From M0027 sp021713415 (GTDB lineage: Bacteria > Pseudomonadota > Gammaproteobacteria > Francisellales > Francisellaceae): DNA of 64,000 nucleotides. Shown one piece after another: positions 1 to 8,864 of the stretch. Each line of letters starts with the position of its first letter. The first letter of the stretch is position 1. Position numbers and translations under genes: made by a program. Location of the stretch: the NCBI GenBank assembly GCA_021713415.1, contig JAKJJQ010000001.1, positions 1-64,000 on the forward strand. The letters run 5' to 3'. Below the pieces are notes generated by a model. It saw nothing but the letters and a program-made list of their open reading frames with translations. It was not told the DNA's origin and searched no databases.

Positions 1-452
1 TATTGATAAATACCTGGAGCAATTTTACATGTATCAATTTGAACTCTATCACCAGGTGTTTTCCTTGAGTAGCGCTTATATTTTGTTTTACGCTTAAGTT
101 TCTTTATTGGATTAACTTTTTCTAAGGTCAACACCTTATGTATGCTTGCTAATGATAAGCTATAGTTATACAAACGGAATAATTCAGTTTGAATACGTCT
201 AGCACCTAAATTTCTATCTTTTCTTAAGTCTAAAATCCATTGTTTAACTTGTTCATTAATTTTTTGATTTGGAGAATAATGTGGTTTTTTACTTTGATCG
301 TTTAAGCCATCTATGCCAAGTTCTTTATATCTTTTTAACCATTTCCGTAAAGTTGGTCTGGAAATACCACAATGTCTACAAACATAGCCAGCATCTTGTT
401 TTAATTCATAAAGTTTAACCCATTGTAAACGGGCTTTAATTTTAGCTTCCAT
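1..452 (-). CDS. IS481-type transposase, N-terminal part (runs off the left edge)
   Basis: Reading leftwards from an ATG at 452, the frame stays open for 150 codons to the window edge. The start has an N-terminal helix-turn-helix (ISRPTLRKWLKRY, about residues 30-42), a second Arg/Lys-rich helical stretch (GARRIQTELFRLY), and the beginning of an rve-type integrase core (GDRVQIDT, whose Asp would be the first acidic residue of the DDE triad). This order, HTH-HTH-rve in one ORF, is that of IS481-family transposases. The rest of the core lies outside the window, so intactness cannot be judged. The left boundary of the 18.7-kb duplication falls inside this gene at 410, 43 bp from its start codon. 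Confidence 0.75.
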   Translation of the reverse strand, partial: MEAKIKARLQWVKLYELKQDAGYVCRHCGISRPTLRKWLKRYKELGIDGLNDQSKKPHYSPNQKINEQVKQWILDLRKDRNLGARRIQTELFRLYNYSLSLASIHKVLTLEKVNPIKKLKRKTKYKRYSRKTPGDRVQIDTCKIAPGIYQ

Positions 453-510
453 AATAGATAAATATTAACAGAAAATGTTGAAACGATCTTTATGAATCAC
501 ACAAATTAAA

Positions 511-1861
511 GGCTCTTTTCCATTTCTTGTTGGTTAAATACTAAGCACTTTGTATCCTTTCAAATCAACCATTTATTTTTGGAAAAGCGACTCTGTTTTA
601 AAGAAACCATAACAGCGACGCTTAACTACTTTAATTTTATTATTTAAACCCTCAACAAAACCACTAGTTGCTCTATTTTTAAAATAGTTAGTAATGCTAT
701 TTTTATGTTTTTGTAAGGTTTTAATAAATGTGTTGAAGCAGTTAAGATCACTTTTTTCTACTTTACTAATCCATCTATCTATTTTAGCCATTGCTGACTT
801 CCTATCATCATGTATATTAAATATATGAGTTAATTTGATAGCATAATGATGAGCTTGTTTCAATATAGGTGAATGTTTGTATAGCTTTTTAAGCTTATCT
901 TTATCATCTTGTGTTAAACATTCATGATGTTTGCGTAAAATTCACATCATATTATCTAATTCATTGTATTCATCACTGCTCAAAGAATTTTTTAAGCGCT
1001 TCATTTCTTTAGTTCTAACTTGGTCTAAAGCTTTTCTATAAAGTTTTGATACATGATAAGATCAACAACAACTCGTTGTTTTCCAAATACTTCAACAACT
1101 GAATTAACAAAGCCTTCATACATGTCAGTACACACACTTTTCACTGTTTTCTTCAAGTGAGGTGGAATGGATTTTAAAAAGGTTAAAACATCCTCTTTTT
1201 TTCGACTGTCAAGTACCGCTAAAATTGATAATTCACCATATTTATCTTTTGTACTAATGATGGCTATAAAATCTTGATGGCCCTTGCGATTACTAATCTC
1301 ATCAATGCCTATCATTTCTAAATAGTATATAAGCTCCAATCAATTTTTTTTGATATTAAATGATCAAGAGTATATTGAACTGTCTTATAACTCATTCGTT
1401 CCTTGCGTGCTACATCTTGAATTGTGCTGTTAATAACACAGCGTAAAATATAGCGCTCCAAACCTTTGGTAATTTTCCCACCTTTGGCTACCCAATCGTA
1501 CTGTTCTGTAGTTGTTGGATGATCATTACAATGCTCACATTGATAACGCTCAGGTTTAATTCTTAAAATAACAGCTGTATCCAAAATTGATGTATGCCTA
1601 ACCTCAATTGGTGTACTATAGCCATAGCGTTTCGTCGCATCTTTTCCACACTTATGACACTTGGTTTTGATGCATTTGCTCTCAACGGTAAATATAATAT
1701 TTCCTTTGAGGGAAGTCAGTATGTTGTGAAATTATTTCAAGAGAATTAATATCTAGGGGTAAGGTAAATTGGGCCATTTTTACAAGACTTTTTATTTTTC
1801 ATGATGCCATTGTAACCCTTATAGTTACTATATTCCACACCAACAAGAAATGGAAAAGAGC
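511..1861 (-). mobile_element. Degenerate ISL3-family insertion sequence (copy A)
   Basis: The element is bounded by inverted repeats of about 22 bp: GGCTCTTTTCCATTTCTTGT at 511 and its near-perfect reverse complement ending at 1861. The GGCTCTT terminus and about 1.35-kb length fit ISL3. Its transposase, on the minus strand, is broken several times. I could not identify a matching 8-bp target duplication at the flanks, so the insertion is old or rearranged. Confidence 0.8.
573..1777 (-). pseudogene. ISL3-family transposase, broken by frameshifts and a stop (copy A)
   Basis: The frame can be followed from an ATG at 1777 (MAQFTLPLDINSL) in pieces. A shift near 1725 is followed by a C-x2-C zinc-finger region (KCHKCG and later CEHC), a second shift near 1330 leads into the catalytic block IGIDEISNRKGH, a third near 1050 leads on to a TGA in place of a likely Trp codon near 940, and the end carries GFVEGLNNKIKVVKRRCYGF, the hallmark C-terminal motif of ISL3 transposases. 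With at least three frameshifts and one nonsense codon no functional enzyme can be made. Family assignment is firm; non-function follows from the sequence unless it contains errors. Confidence 0.85.
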
Positions 1862-1951
1862 TCCTAATTTATTCACTGAAAATTACTACCATGTATCTAC
1901 TTTTTCAAAAATGCCATCATAAAATAATAATTATATATGCTATATTATATA

Positions 1952-1980
1952 TTGTTTTTTTTTATTTGCACCTATATAAT
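1952..1980 (+). promoter_or_regulatory. Candidate sigma-70 promoter of the exported 332-aa protein (copy A)
   Basis: TTGTTT at 1952-1957 and TATAAT at 1975-1980 are separated by 17 bp and lie 46 bp before the start codon. The -10 is perfect and the -35 is a 4/6 match. AT-rich surroundings make chance hits common. Confidence 0.45.
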
Positions 1981-2026
1981 GTATCTTCCATGTTGTTAAG
2001 ACAAATAAAAATAATAGGGGATATGC

Positions 2027-3025
2027 ATGTTAAATCAAATTAAAAAAATAATACTCTGTACTTTACTTCCTTTTATTAGTTACGCGAGTCCAACAATATC
2101 ATTAATGCCATCACATATAGATTCGCAAGCTAAGTTACAGCCATTAATACAGATCTTAAAAGAGAATAAAATCAAATTAGAAAAATACCGAAATATAGAG
2201 ATAAACATTCTCCCTCAACAAAATAAGCTACACTTAATGTACATATTTTTATTTCTTAAAAATAGACATTCAGTAATTTTAGACACAATTCCATTATCTG
2301 AAAATTTCCAGCAAGTTGGTCCTGCTGACTTTAATGTAAACCCTAATAACTTGCCAAGAAATTCAAAGCTAACATCCTCTTCTTATAAATGTCAGCATCC
2401 AAATCTTAAAGTGATAATTTTCTATCCAAAACAAAGTATGAATAATATACGAACTAAATATGTTAATGAAGTATATGAGGCTGCTATACAAAATGGTTAT
2501 TTCCCAGGACCAAATGCAAAAGAGCAAACGCTTCTTTTTCTACACGGAAATGATGCCACAGCAAAAGCTTACTTAGATGCCATGACATGTCCAAAACTAA
2601 TTGGAAACTTTTATGATGGTGATGGACTTCAGAACTCAATTTATACAACTCCAACAACAAGTGATCCTGCGGGTTTACTTACTAGTAAGCAAATCGAAAC
2701 AGTATTAAAAGGTAAGCTACGTTATAAAGTAACTAATATATGGGTTGCTTGTCAATCAGGTAATAACCCTATGCAATCTGCTATGACAGTATCTGCAGAA
2801 GCACAAAAGTATGCATCTGGCTTGGATGGGCTATATGATGGTCCAGGAGATTATACTGGGGCTTGTACTATTGATACAATTATGAATAAAAATAATAAAC
2901 TCACTATACAACAAGTATTTACCAAGTGCCATCAAGAAGCAAAAACTAAACATACCGGCCCTAATAGCGGAAAAACTGAACCATGGTATTTTGGTGGTCA
3001 AGGTGCAAATATGTTTGGAAAATAA
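2027..3025 (+). CDS. Exported protein of unknown function with clan-CD cysteine-peptidase-like His-Gly and Cys motifs (copy A)
   Basis: A 332-aa protein preceded by AGGGG six bases before its ATG. The first about 20 residues (Lys-rich start, hydrophobic core, SYA-SP) form a Sec signal peptide, so it is exported. I recognise no named family. In its second half a predicted strand ends in FLHGND (His173-Gly174) and, after a lLTSKQIETVL helix, another strand ends in WVACQSG (Cys242). A His-Gly dyad followed by a helix and hydrophobic-A-C-x-S-G is the general pattern of caspase/legumain-like (clan CD) peptidases. That is a motif-level suggestion only; the spacing of 69 residues is acceptable, but the N-terminal half has no assignment. 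It lies downstream of a dead ISL3 element, as do many acquired effector genes. Confidence 0.6.
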   Translation: MLNQIKKIILCTLLPFISYASPTISLMPSHIDSQAKLQPLIQILKENKIKLEKYRNIEINILPQQNKLHLMYIFLFLKNRHSVILDTIPLSENFQQVGPADFNVNPNNLPRNSKLTSSSYKCQHPNLKVIIFYPKQSMNNIRTKYVNEVYEAAIQNGYFPGPNAKEQTLLFLHGNDATAKAYLDAMTCPKLIGNFYDGDGLQNSIYTTPTTSDPAGLLTSKQIETVLKGKLRYKVTNIWVACQSGNNPMQSAMTVSAEAQKYASGLDGLYDGPGDYTGACTIDTIMNKNNKLTIQQVFTKCHQEAKTKHTGPNSGKTEPWYFGGQGANMFGK

Positions 3026-3315
3026 TACACAAAAGTATTTTTTAATTGTGCACCTAGCTCATAAAAGAGTCGTTAAAATTTCACGCTCCTTGATAAAAAT
3101 AACGATAATTTATTGAAAATCAAAATAATAATAACAGAAAAATTTAGTGAAAGAATATAGAGGATATTATCATAGCAACACTCCTTACAGACTTATGCAA
3201 AAATACATCAATTAAAGAACAACGTGAGTTATATGAAGAGCTATTTACAGTCTATAGCTCAAGCTCAAAAAATAAAAAATTCTATCATGAATTACTTGGA
3301 AATTATTCCAATTTA

Positions 3316-4941
3316 TTGATGGACCTAAATTATCAAGATCGTTTAACCTTATTAGATAAAGTAATTAAAACTGTTAACAAACGACATGACAACACAGATG
3401 AGACGACAAACCCATTAAATATTTTCCTAACTGAGGGACATCTAAGTAAGTTAAAACATGGCAATGGCGCCTGGGTTGGGGTGGATTTTTTCCCTGAATG
3501 GAACTACACAAGATTACTAGGGTTGCGCTTGAAACAATTAGCTGACGCAATAACCAAAGCTTTGCATTCTGATGCATTAAAAAGTACTATTGATAAAGCA
3601 AACCCAGCCATTTCAGCTTTAGGTATTTTATGGTATTTTCCAAGGTTTCTTAGACATACAGCACTTATTGTTAAGCATACAAAAAATTCAAGCAATTTCG
3701 ATTATGCTAGAAAACACGCATTTGAATGGTTTAATGATCTAGCTTCGATAACAGCAGGCATAATAACTTTTGGTATGTCAACAGGATTATATCTAGCACC
3801 TTTAACTTCTATCTTAGGCCCAGGTGGTATTTATCTAACCGTTGCAATTTACGGTTTCGATTGTTTAAACCAGGCAATAAAATCCTATCAAAAAATCAAA
3901 AAAATGAATCGAATTATTAAAAAAATAGATAATAGAATTGATAGTTTGTGTAAAGATTTGAATATTCACAATGACTTAAATATCATAAATCATATTCATA
4001 TATTAAAAACTAAAAATAAAGAAGAGAAACACTGGATCAAAGAAGAAGAACAAAAAATTGAAAATGACCAAACTCGACTTAGATATCAATCTAAATTGGG
4101 TTTGGAAATACCTAACGAACGGTTCGATGAATTACGCTCAAGAAAACAAGAATTAACTTTAAGAAAGAATACTTTCATAAAAAATCATTCTCAACATTTG
4201 AAATTACAAAAATTAGAATTCGCTATTGAAATGCGCGAACGAATCAAACTAAAAAAATGTTATACCAAACGAGAGCAATGGACTAAATTAGGTGTTGCCT
4301 CAGGTTTATTTTTGGGTATGGCAATCTCATTAATTGGGGGACCTTATGCGCCAATTATTGGTGCTTCAATTATACTAGTTACCTGTGCAATGCAATACTA
4401 TGCTGAACACTACTATCTTCCTAAACAAGAAATCCGGTTCAGCTATGATCCATTAGAAGAATTACATAATCGATTAATAAAACACTGTGAAGATCAAATT
4501 AGTAAACTTGAAAAAACAATTAATAAATGCAAAGTAAATACCAAAGAATATGACCATACGGAATATAAACTTAGCTGTTACGAAAAAATTGAACAGCAAT
4601 TAAAACAATGGCAAAATAGCAATTATCGAAATCCCGATCAACTGCATGATATACTACAAAATATTATGCTTACAAGCCAAATTCAAAGAAAACGTAATTA
4701 TACACCAGCAAGTGCTAAAGAGTTAAAAAACATTTTACGTGTTTTTGATGCACATTGGGAGATTAAAAAATATAAAACGCTCGATAATAATGATAATGGT
4801 AATTTAATAGAAAATAAGTTTAAACATAGTATCAGAAGCTTTGTTGACAATCGATTGTACCAATCACAACCAGCAAACCACTTTCTTGAACAAGATCAAA
4901 AACAACAGCTTCGATTTGAGAGCATTCCTGACACAGTTTAG
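3316..4941 (+). CDS. Unrecognised membrane/coiled-coil protein, start codon uncertain (copy A)
   Basis: 541 codons from a TTG at 3316 (ATG at 3319). Two long hydrophobic stretches, about residues 141-180 and 325-360, each rich in Gly and long enough for a membrane hairpin, are separated and followed by charged, Lys/Glu/Gln-rich coiled-coil-like helices (about 185-315 and 375-450). No catalytic motif was recognised. There is no ribosome-binding site near 3316, but the frame is open upstream to 3151 and those codons read like protein (from about 3172: IATLLTDLCKNTSIKEQREL). That upstream part has AGAGG at 3159-3163 but only ATT, ATC or ATA as possible starts. The real gene may begin there with a non-standard or mutated start. 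It ends exactly where an ISL3 end remnant begins, so its 3' end may also be truncated. A host-membrane effector is possible but unproven. Confidence 0.6.
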   Translation: MMDLNYQDRLTLLDKVIKTVNKRHDNTDETTNPLNIFLTEGHLSKLKHGNGAWVGVDFFPEWNYTRLLGLRLKQLADAITKALHSDALKSTIDKANPAISALGILWYFPRFLRHTALIVKHTKNSSNFDYARKHAFEWFNDLASITAGIITFGMSTGLYLAPLTSILGPGGIYLTVAIYGFDCLNQAIKSYQKIKKMNRIIKKIDNRIDSLCKDLNIHNDLNIINHIHILKTKNKEEKHWIKEEEQKIENDQTRLRYQSKLGLEIPNERFDELRSRKQELTLRKNTFIKNHSQHLKLQKLEFAIEMRERIKLKKCYTKREQWTKLGVASGLFLGMAISLIGGPYAPIIGASIILVTCAMQYYAEHYYLPKQEIRFSYDPLEELHNRLIKHCEDQISKLEKTINKCKVNTKEYDHTEYKLSCYEKIEQQLKQWQNSNYRNPDQLHDILQNIMLTSQIQRKRNYTPASAKELKNILRVFDAHWEIKKYKTLDNNDNGNLIENKFKHSIRSFVDNRLYQSQPANHFLEQDQKQQLRFESIPDTV

Positions 4942-5017
4942 ATTTTTGTTATTTCATGATGCCATTGTAACCCTTATAGTTACTATATTCCACACCAACA
5001 AAAAATGGAAAAGAGCC
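4942..5017 (+). mobile_element. Solo ISL3 right-end remnant (copy A)
   Basis: About 76 bp nearly identical to the right end of the ISL3 element (compare 1787-1861), ending in the terminal repeat AATGGAAAAGAGCC. No transposase is attached. It begins right after the stop of the 541-codon ORF and ends within 2 bp of the ankyrin fragment, which shows that an ISL3-associated deletion joined two unrelated gene pieces here. Confidence 0.8.
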
Positions 5018-5018
5018 A

Positions 5019-5267
5019 AATAATCATGGTAAAACATTGCTTCATATTGCTGCTGAAAAAGGTTATTTTTCTATCCTTGAGCGCTTATTACGACTAGGTG
5101 TGAATATTACACTTAAGGATAATTTTAAGCGTAGTGCATTAAGTGGTGCAAAAAGTCCTGATATTATAAGCTTATTGAAAAAATATGATGAACAAATACC
5201 CGTGATGCCATTTTCAAACGGAGAAGTTACTACGAATATTTATAGAAATGAGAATGAATGTCGATAA
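5019..5267 (+). pseudogene. 3' remnant of an ankyrin-repeat protein gene (copy A)
   Basis: The frame enters directly from the ISL3 end and reads NNHGKTLLHIAAEKGYFSIL followed by ERLLRLGVNITLKDNF, one canonical ankyrin repeat plus the start of a second (RSALSGAKSPDIISLLKKY). The protein stops after about 83 codons. There is no ribosome-binding site and the only in-frame start is a TTG at 5037 inside the repeat. The gene therefore lost its 5' part to the insertion/deletion. Ankyrin proteins of intracellular bacteria are often host-interaction effectors, which fits the neighbouring kinase, but this piece is unlikely to act on its own. Confidence 0.75.
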
Positions 5268-5372
5268 TTTTATTTAGTTATATATCATAATTTATCTGTT
5301 TATTTTTTGATCTTTATTTGTTATTATTTAAAAATAAATGTAATTAATATAATTTATTAAATTAAGTATCAT

Positions 5373-6713
5373 ATGGTTGGGTTGCGTTGGAAGTCAGAAG
5401 AAGAAAAAGCAAAAGAATGGGAAATTGCAAAAAAACATCATAAAGCTAAACAATTTATAGATGGTGTAAAACTTAAACGTTCAAAAGGTATAATATCGCC
5501 TAATCAATATAGGGATCTACAAGATGAACTCCATACTGTAGAGCATTCTTTTATTTCTGTAAATGAGCAAATCTTAGCAATGGCAGGTAAAGGTAATATT
5601 TTAGGGGAAGGTTCATTTGGAGTAGTAAAGCTAGCTGAAAATGAACAAGGTCAGCTATTTGCTATAAAAATAGTCTATGAAGCATATAAATCTGATGAAG
5701 AATTAGAAATTTTAAAAGATATTAATATACTAAGAGGATATGTAACAAGGGAAGATAAGCATTATATTGTTTTAGACTATTTAGGTGAGACATTAGATAA
5801 TCTTTCGTTTAAAAATGATAGATATCGGTTAGATGTGGGTTATCAATTAGTTCATTTAGTTTGTGGTTTAAATACCGGTAAACTTTCAAATCAAGGCAAA
5901 GCAATATTTCATAATGATATTAAACCTGAAAACATTGTTATAGATGAGAAGGGAATTGTACGCTTAATAGATTTTGGTTCAGCATCGAAAGAAAAAGCAA
6001 TTACTCTAAGACAGGGGACGCCATATTATCAGGCACCAGAGGTAGAAGAAGTTGGATATAGTGCGAAAACAGATACTTATTCATTAGGGTTAACATTACA
6101 AACATTTTTGCCTAAAAACTCAAAATTAATGCATACAGCAGAGTTAATGGCTGCAAAAGATCCTCAAAAAAGACCTGATAAAGAAGCTGTGATGCTTGAT
6201 TTTTTAACCGAAATGTATCCTAACACTGATGAACTATCTGCACAACTCAATGCCGTAGGTTTTAAGCTAAGTGTTCATCAAGCCAGAGCCATATCTGTTG
6301 TATTAGAAAGTTCAACGCCAGATCTAAATTTAACTATTGCAGCAAATATTGAAGCTATTAAAAATAATGATGTTTTGTTAGAAGCTTTAAATTGTGCATA
6401 TGATTATCTCAATTCTGGGCAGTTTTACTTTAATAGTGGTCATGGTGCTCATGGTAGAGAGCAAACTTATATTTTTGTACAAAATTTGATGAGTATGAAA
6501 GATAAAAATATGAATAATATAAAAAATGAAATGTCTAACTGGGTTAAAGGCTATGGCCCATTTGCTCGTGCTTCAGGTGAAGATGAATATTCAAGATTAG
6601 GCTGTGCAAAAAAAGCTTCATTTTTTCAAGGTGATAATGAGATGGATTTATTTTTTAAGCATGGTCAAAAAACACAGGACAAAGATAAGGATAGTGGTTG
6701 TATCATTTCATAG
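5373..6713 (+). CDS. Eukaryotic-type Ser/Thr protein kinase with C-terminal CaaX box (copy A)
   Basis: A 446-aa protein with a nearly complete kinase core: glycine loop GEGSFGVV (78-85), ATP-binding Lys99 in FAIKI, catalytic loop HNDIKPEN (180-187, Asp182), DFG at 200-202, APE at 221-223 and a DTYSLG helix. HND replaces the usual HRD, so activation-loop regulation may differ, but catalytic residues are present. About 75 residues precede the kinase and 170 follow with no recognised domain. The protein ends Cys-Ile-Ile-Ser, a canonical CaaX prenylation signal (Ser favours farnesylation), after a hydrophilic linker. Bacteria do not prenylate proteins, so this implies action on host membranes. 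No transmembrane segments are seen, unlike bacterial PknB-type kinases. The start ATG has a poor ribosome site. It precedes tol-pal but is separated by about 150 bp. Confidence 0.9.
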   Translation: MVGLRWKSEEEKAKEWEIAKKHHKAKQFIDGVKLKRSKGIISPNQYRDLQDELHTVEHSFISVNEQILAMAGKGNILGEGSFGVVKLAENEQGQLFAIKIVYEAYKSDEELEILKDINILRGYVTREDKHYIVLDYLGETLDNLSFKNDRYRLDVGYQLVHLVCGLNTGKLSNQGKAIFHNDIKPENIVIDEKGIVRLIDFGSASKEKAITLRQGTPYYQAPEVEEVGYSAKTDTYSLGLTLQTFLPKNSKLMHTAELMAAKDPQKRPDKEAVMLDFLTEMYPNTDELSAQLNAVGFKLSVHQARAISVVLESSTPDLNLTIAANIEAIKNNDVLLEALNCAYDYLNSGQFYFNSGHGAHGREQTYIFVQNLMSMKDKNMNNIKNEMSNWVKGYGPFARASGEDEYSRLGCAKKASFFQGDNEMDLFFKHGQKTQDKDKDSGCIIS

Positions 6714-6783
6714 GTTGATTTTAATAAAGTTATATATAAACCATAAATAATATGTCATTTCACAAATAAATATTCTAACTTTC

Positions 6784-6814
6784 TTGCCACCAAAGTCTTG
6801 CCTTAGATTATAAT
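6784..6814 (+). promoter_or_regulatory. Candidate promoter of the tol-pal operon (copy A)
   Basis: TTGCCA (6784-6789) and a perfect TATAAT (6809-6814) precede tolQ by about 50 bp. The 19-bp spacer is longer than ideal, so the -35 assignment is weak; the -10 is the better part. Confidence 0.35.
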
Positions 6815-6865
6815 AAACGTAAGAATAAGCATAGAAAATTTAAATCATAAGGATTGGAGAAAATC

Positions 6866-7546
6866 GTGACAAATAATCTGTCAATTTGGCATCTGGTAGG
6901 TAGTGCAGACCCAGTCGTAAAGTTCATTTTATTGGTATTGTTAGTTTGTTCTATTTGGAGCTGGGCAATTATCATTCAAAGAACTTTATTAATTAAACAA
7001 TATCGAAAAAATGATCGAGATTTTGAAAAGCGTTTCTGGTCTGGTTCTGATATGGGTAGGCTATATCAAAATTTAGATAAAAATGAAGGTTTACTACAAG
7101 GTATTGTTGGTGTATTTCATAGTGGTTTTAAGGAATTTATGAAATTACATAAACGAAATGGTATTGGCGCTGATGCGATTATTGATGGTATTAATCGTGT
7201 TATGAGAGTGACAATCACAAGAGAAGCTGATCGACTTGAAAATCAATTATCTTTATTAGCAACCATTGGTTCAGTTGCGCCATATATTGGTTTATTAGGT
7301 ACAGTTTGGGGTATTATGGCGTCATTTACTGTGCTAGGCGGTGTAGAGCAAGCAACACTTTCAATGGTGGCACCACATATTGCTGAAGCACTTATTGCGA
7401 CAGCTTTAGGGCTATTTGTTGCGATTCCAGCTGTGATTGCTTTTAATCGATTAAGTCGCTCGATTGATCTTCGTGTTGCTGAGTTTGAGAACTTTCAAGA
7501 TGAATTTTGCAGCATTATTCATCGTGAGGTTCATACACAACGTTAA
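6866..7546 (+). CDS. tolQ: TolQ, Tol-Pal motor subunit (copy A)
   Basis: TolQ forms the inner-membrane proton channel with TolR that energises TolA to keep the outer membrane attached during division. The protein (226 aa) has one N-terminal membrane helix (about 16-38), a large cytoplasmic loop, and two further helices containing the MotA/TolQ/ExbB signature GLLGTVWGIMASF. The family usually has about 230 residues. I choose the GTG at 6866 because GGAG at 6856-6859 sits seven bases before it, giving an N-terminus MTNNLSIWHLV comparable to other TolQ proteins; a TTG at 6854 would overlap that ribosome site. It is the first gene of tolQ-R-A-B-pal-cpoB. Confidence 0.95.
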   Translation: MTNNLSIWHLVGSADPVVKFILLVLLVCSIWSWAIIIQRTLLIKQYRKNDRDFEKRFWSGSDMGRLYQNLDKNEGLLQGIVGVFHSGFKEFMKLHKRNGIGADAIIDGINRVMRVTITREADRLENQLSLLATIGSVAPYIGLLGTVWGIMASFTVLGGVEQATLSMVAPHIAEALIATALGLFVAIPAVIAFNRLSRSIDLRVAEFENFQDEFCSIIHREVHTQR

Positions 7547-7570
7547 TTGAAAAATTAGGATGTATACTAT

Positions 7571-8002
7571 ATGGCTTATATGAAACGTCATAGAACAAAG
7601 CGTAAGGTATCTGCTGATATTAATGTTGTACCTTATATTGATGTGATGCTTGTTTTATTAGTTATTTTTATGATTACAACACCGATGTTAACACAAGGTG
7701 TTAAGGTTGATTTACCACAAGCAACGGCTAAAAAGATTCCACCAAAATCTGAAAAACCAATGATAATTACAGTCAATAATAAGGGGCAGTATTTTTTAAA
7801 TATTGCAAATCAGCCTAAACTACCCTTAACATCACAGTCATTATTACTTAGAGTCAAAACGGAATTAAATAAAGATCATTCACGTCAAGTATTTGTGCGT
7901 GGTGATAAAAATGCTAATTATGGAGAAGTAGTTTCAGCAATGGTATTACTTCAAAAAGCAGGCGCACCCAGTGTTGGGTTAATGACGGATGATGATGCAT
8001 AA
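7571..8002 (+). CDS. tolR: TolR, Tol-Pal motor subunit (copy A)
   Basis: A 143-aa ExbD/TolR protein: short cytoplasmic N-terminus, single membrane helix (about 18-42) carrying the essential proton-path Asp24 in PYIDVMLVLL, and a periplasmic domain. It works with TolQ in coupling proton flow to TolA movement. It follows tolQ by 24 bp and its end overlaps the start of tolA by 14 bp, which suggests translational coupling. Confidence 0.96.
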   Translation: MAYMKRHRTKRKVSADINVVPYIDVMLVLLVIFMITTPMLTQGVKVDLPQATAKKIPPKSEKPMIITVNNKGQYFLNIANQPKLPLTSQSLLLRVKTELNKDHSRQVFVRGDKNANYGEVVSAMVLLQKAGAPSVGLMTDDDA

Positions 8003-8864
8003 AAAAAAGTTTGCCAATTCATATAAAGGATTATTGCAGTTTGAGTTTTCATCGCGTAAAACATCATCAATTGCATTATTCGTTTCTGTTATATTGCATT
8101 TAATTGCTGCTATTTTATTAGTTATATTTTTAACCAATGACCAACCACAAAAAAAACGTACGGTTTCTATTTCAGTTAATCCAGTAGCAAATCAAACAAT
8201 CGTTCAAGCTTCTGTTGTCTCTTCAAAAGCGGTAAATAATGAGCTAAATCGTTTAGATCAAATCAAAAAGCAAAAACGTCAGGCAGAGATTCAAAAACAA
8301 AAGCAAATTCAGCGTCAAAAATATCTTCAAGAGCAAAAACGTAAAAAAGCTCTAGCACAAGCTAAGGCTAAAGCAAAATTAGAAGCACAAAAGAAAAAGC
8401 AATTAGCAGAGAAAAAGCGCCAAGATGAATTAAAAAAGCAAAAAGAAGATCAAACTAAAAAACAACAGCAGTTAGACTCACTTAAAAATCTAGGTTTAGC
8501 AGGAATTGATCAACAAATTACCCAAGCTAATAATGCACAAAAACAAGCTCAAATTAAAGCACAAAATCAACAACGTTTAGCGACAGAAGCTGATCGCTAT
8601 AAGGCATTGATTAAGCAGGTAATTCAGTCTAATTGGACGGACCCTGAATCACTATCAGAAGATAATGTTGTGTGGCTTAAGATTTCATTAAACTTAAATG
8701 GTGATGTTCAATCTGTCAGTATTTATAAATCCAGTGGTAATGCGATTTTTGATCGACAAGCAATTTTAGCCGTTAAAAAAGCACAGCAACTGCCAATGCC
8801 ACAGTCAGAAACATTAAAAAAACAATTTCAAAATATAACGTTAAGTTTTGGAGGAAATGATTGA
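7989..8864 (+). CDS. tolA: TolA, inner-membrane to periplasm linker (copy A)
   Basis: A 291-aa protein with one N-terminal membrane helix (about 27-49), a long Lys/Gln/Ala-rich helical region (about 85-200) that spans the periplasm, and a C-terminal globular TolA/TonB-like domain (about 205-291, ending KQFQNITLSFGGND). TolA contacts TolB/Pal when pulled by TolQR. Three successive ATG codons begin the gene inside the end of tolR. It is shorter than the 421-residue E. coli protein, mainly in the helical region, which is normal variation. Confidence 0.95.
   Translation: MMMHKKKFANSYKGLLQFEFSSRKTSSIALFVSVILHLIAAILLVIFLTNDQPQKKRTVSISVNPVANQTIVQASVVSSKAVNNELNRLDQIKKQKRQAEIQKQKQIQRQKYLQEQKRKKALAQAKAKAKLEAQKKKQLAEKKRQDELKKQKEDQTKKQQQLDSLKNLGLAGIDQQITQANNAQKQAQIKAQNQQRLATEADRYKALIKQVIQSNWTDPESLSEDNVVWLKISLNLNGDVQSVSIYKSSGNAIFDRQAILAVKKAQQLPMPQSETLKKQFQNITLSFGGND

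Noticed and set aside
511..1861. ISL3 elements as the cause of the 18.7-kb duplication by homologous recombination
   Set aside because: The unit boundaries (410 and 19088) are outside the ISL3 copies, and no ISL3 sequence is present at the right boundary in rimO.
4841..5023. A 60-codon plus-strand ORF overlapping the ISL3 remnant
   Set aside because: It is in another frame of the 541-codon gene and then runs through the IS end; no ribosome site and no protein-like features.
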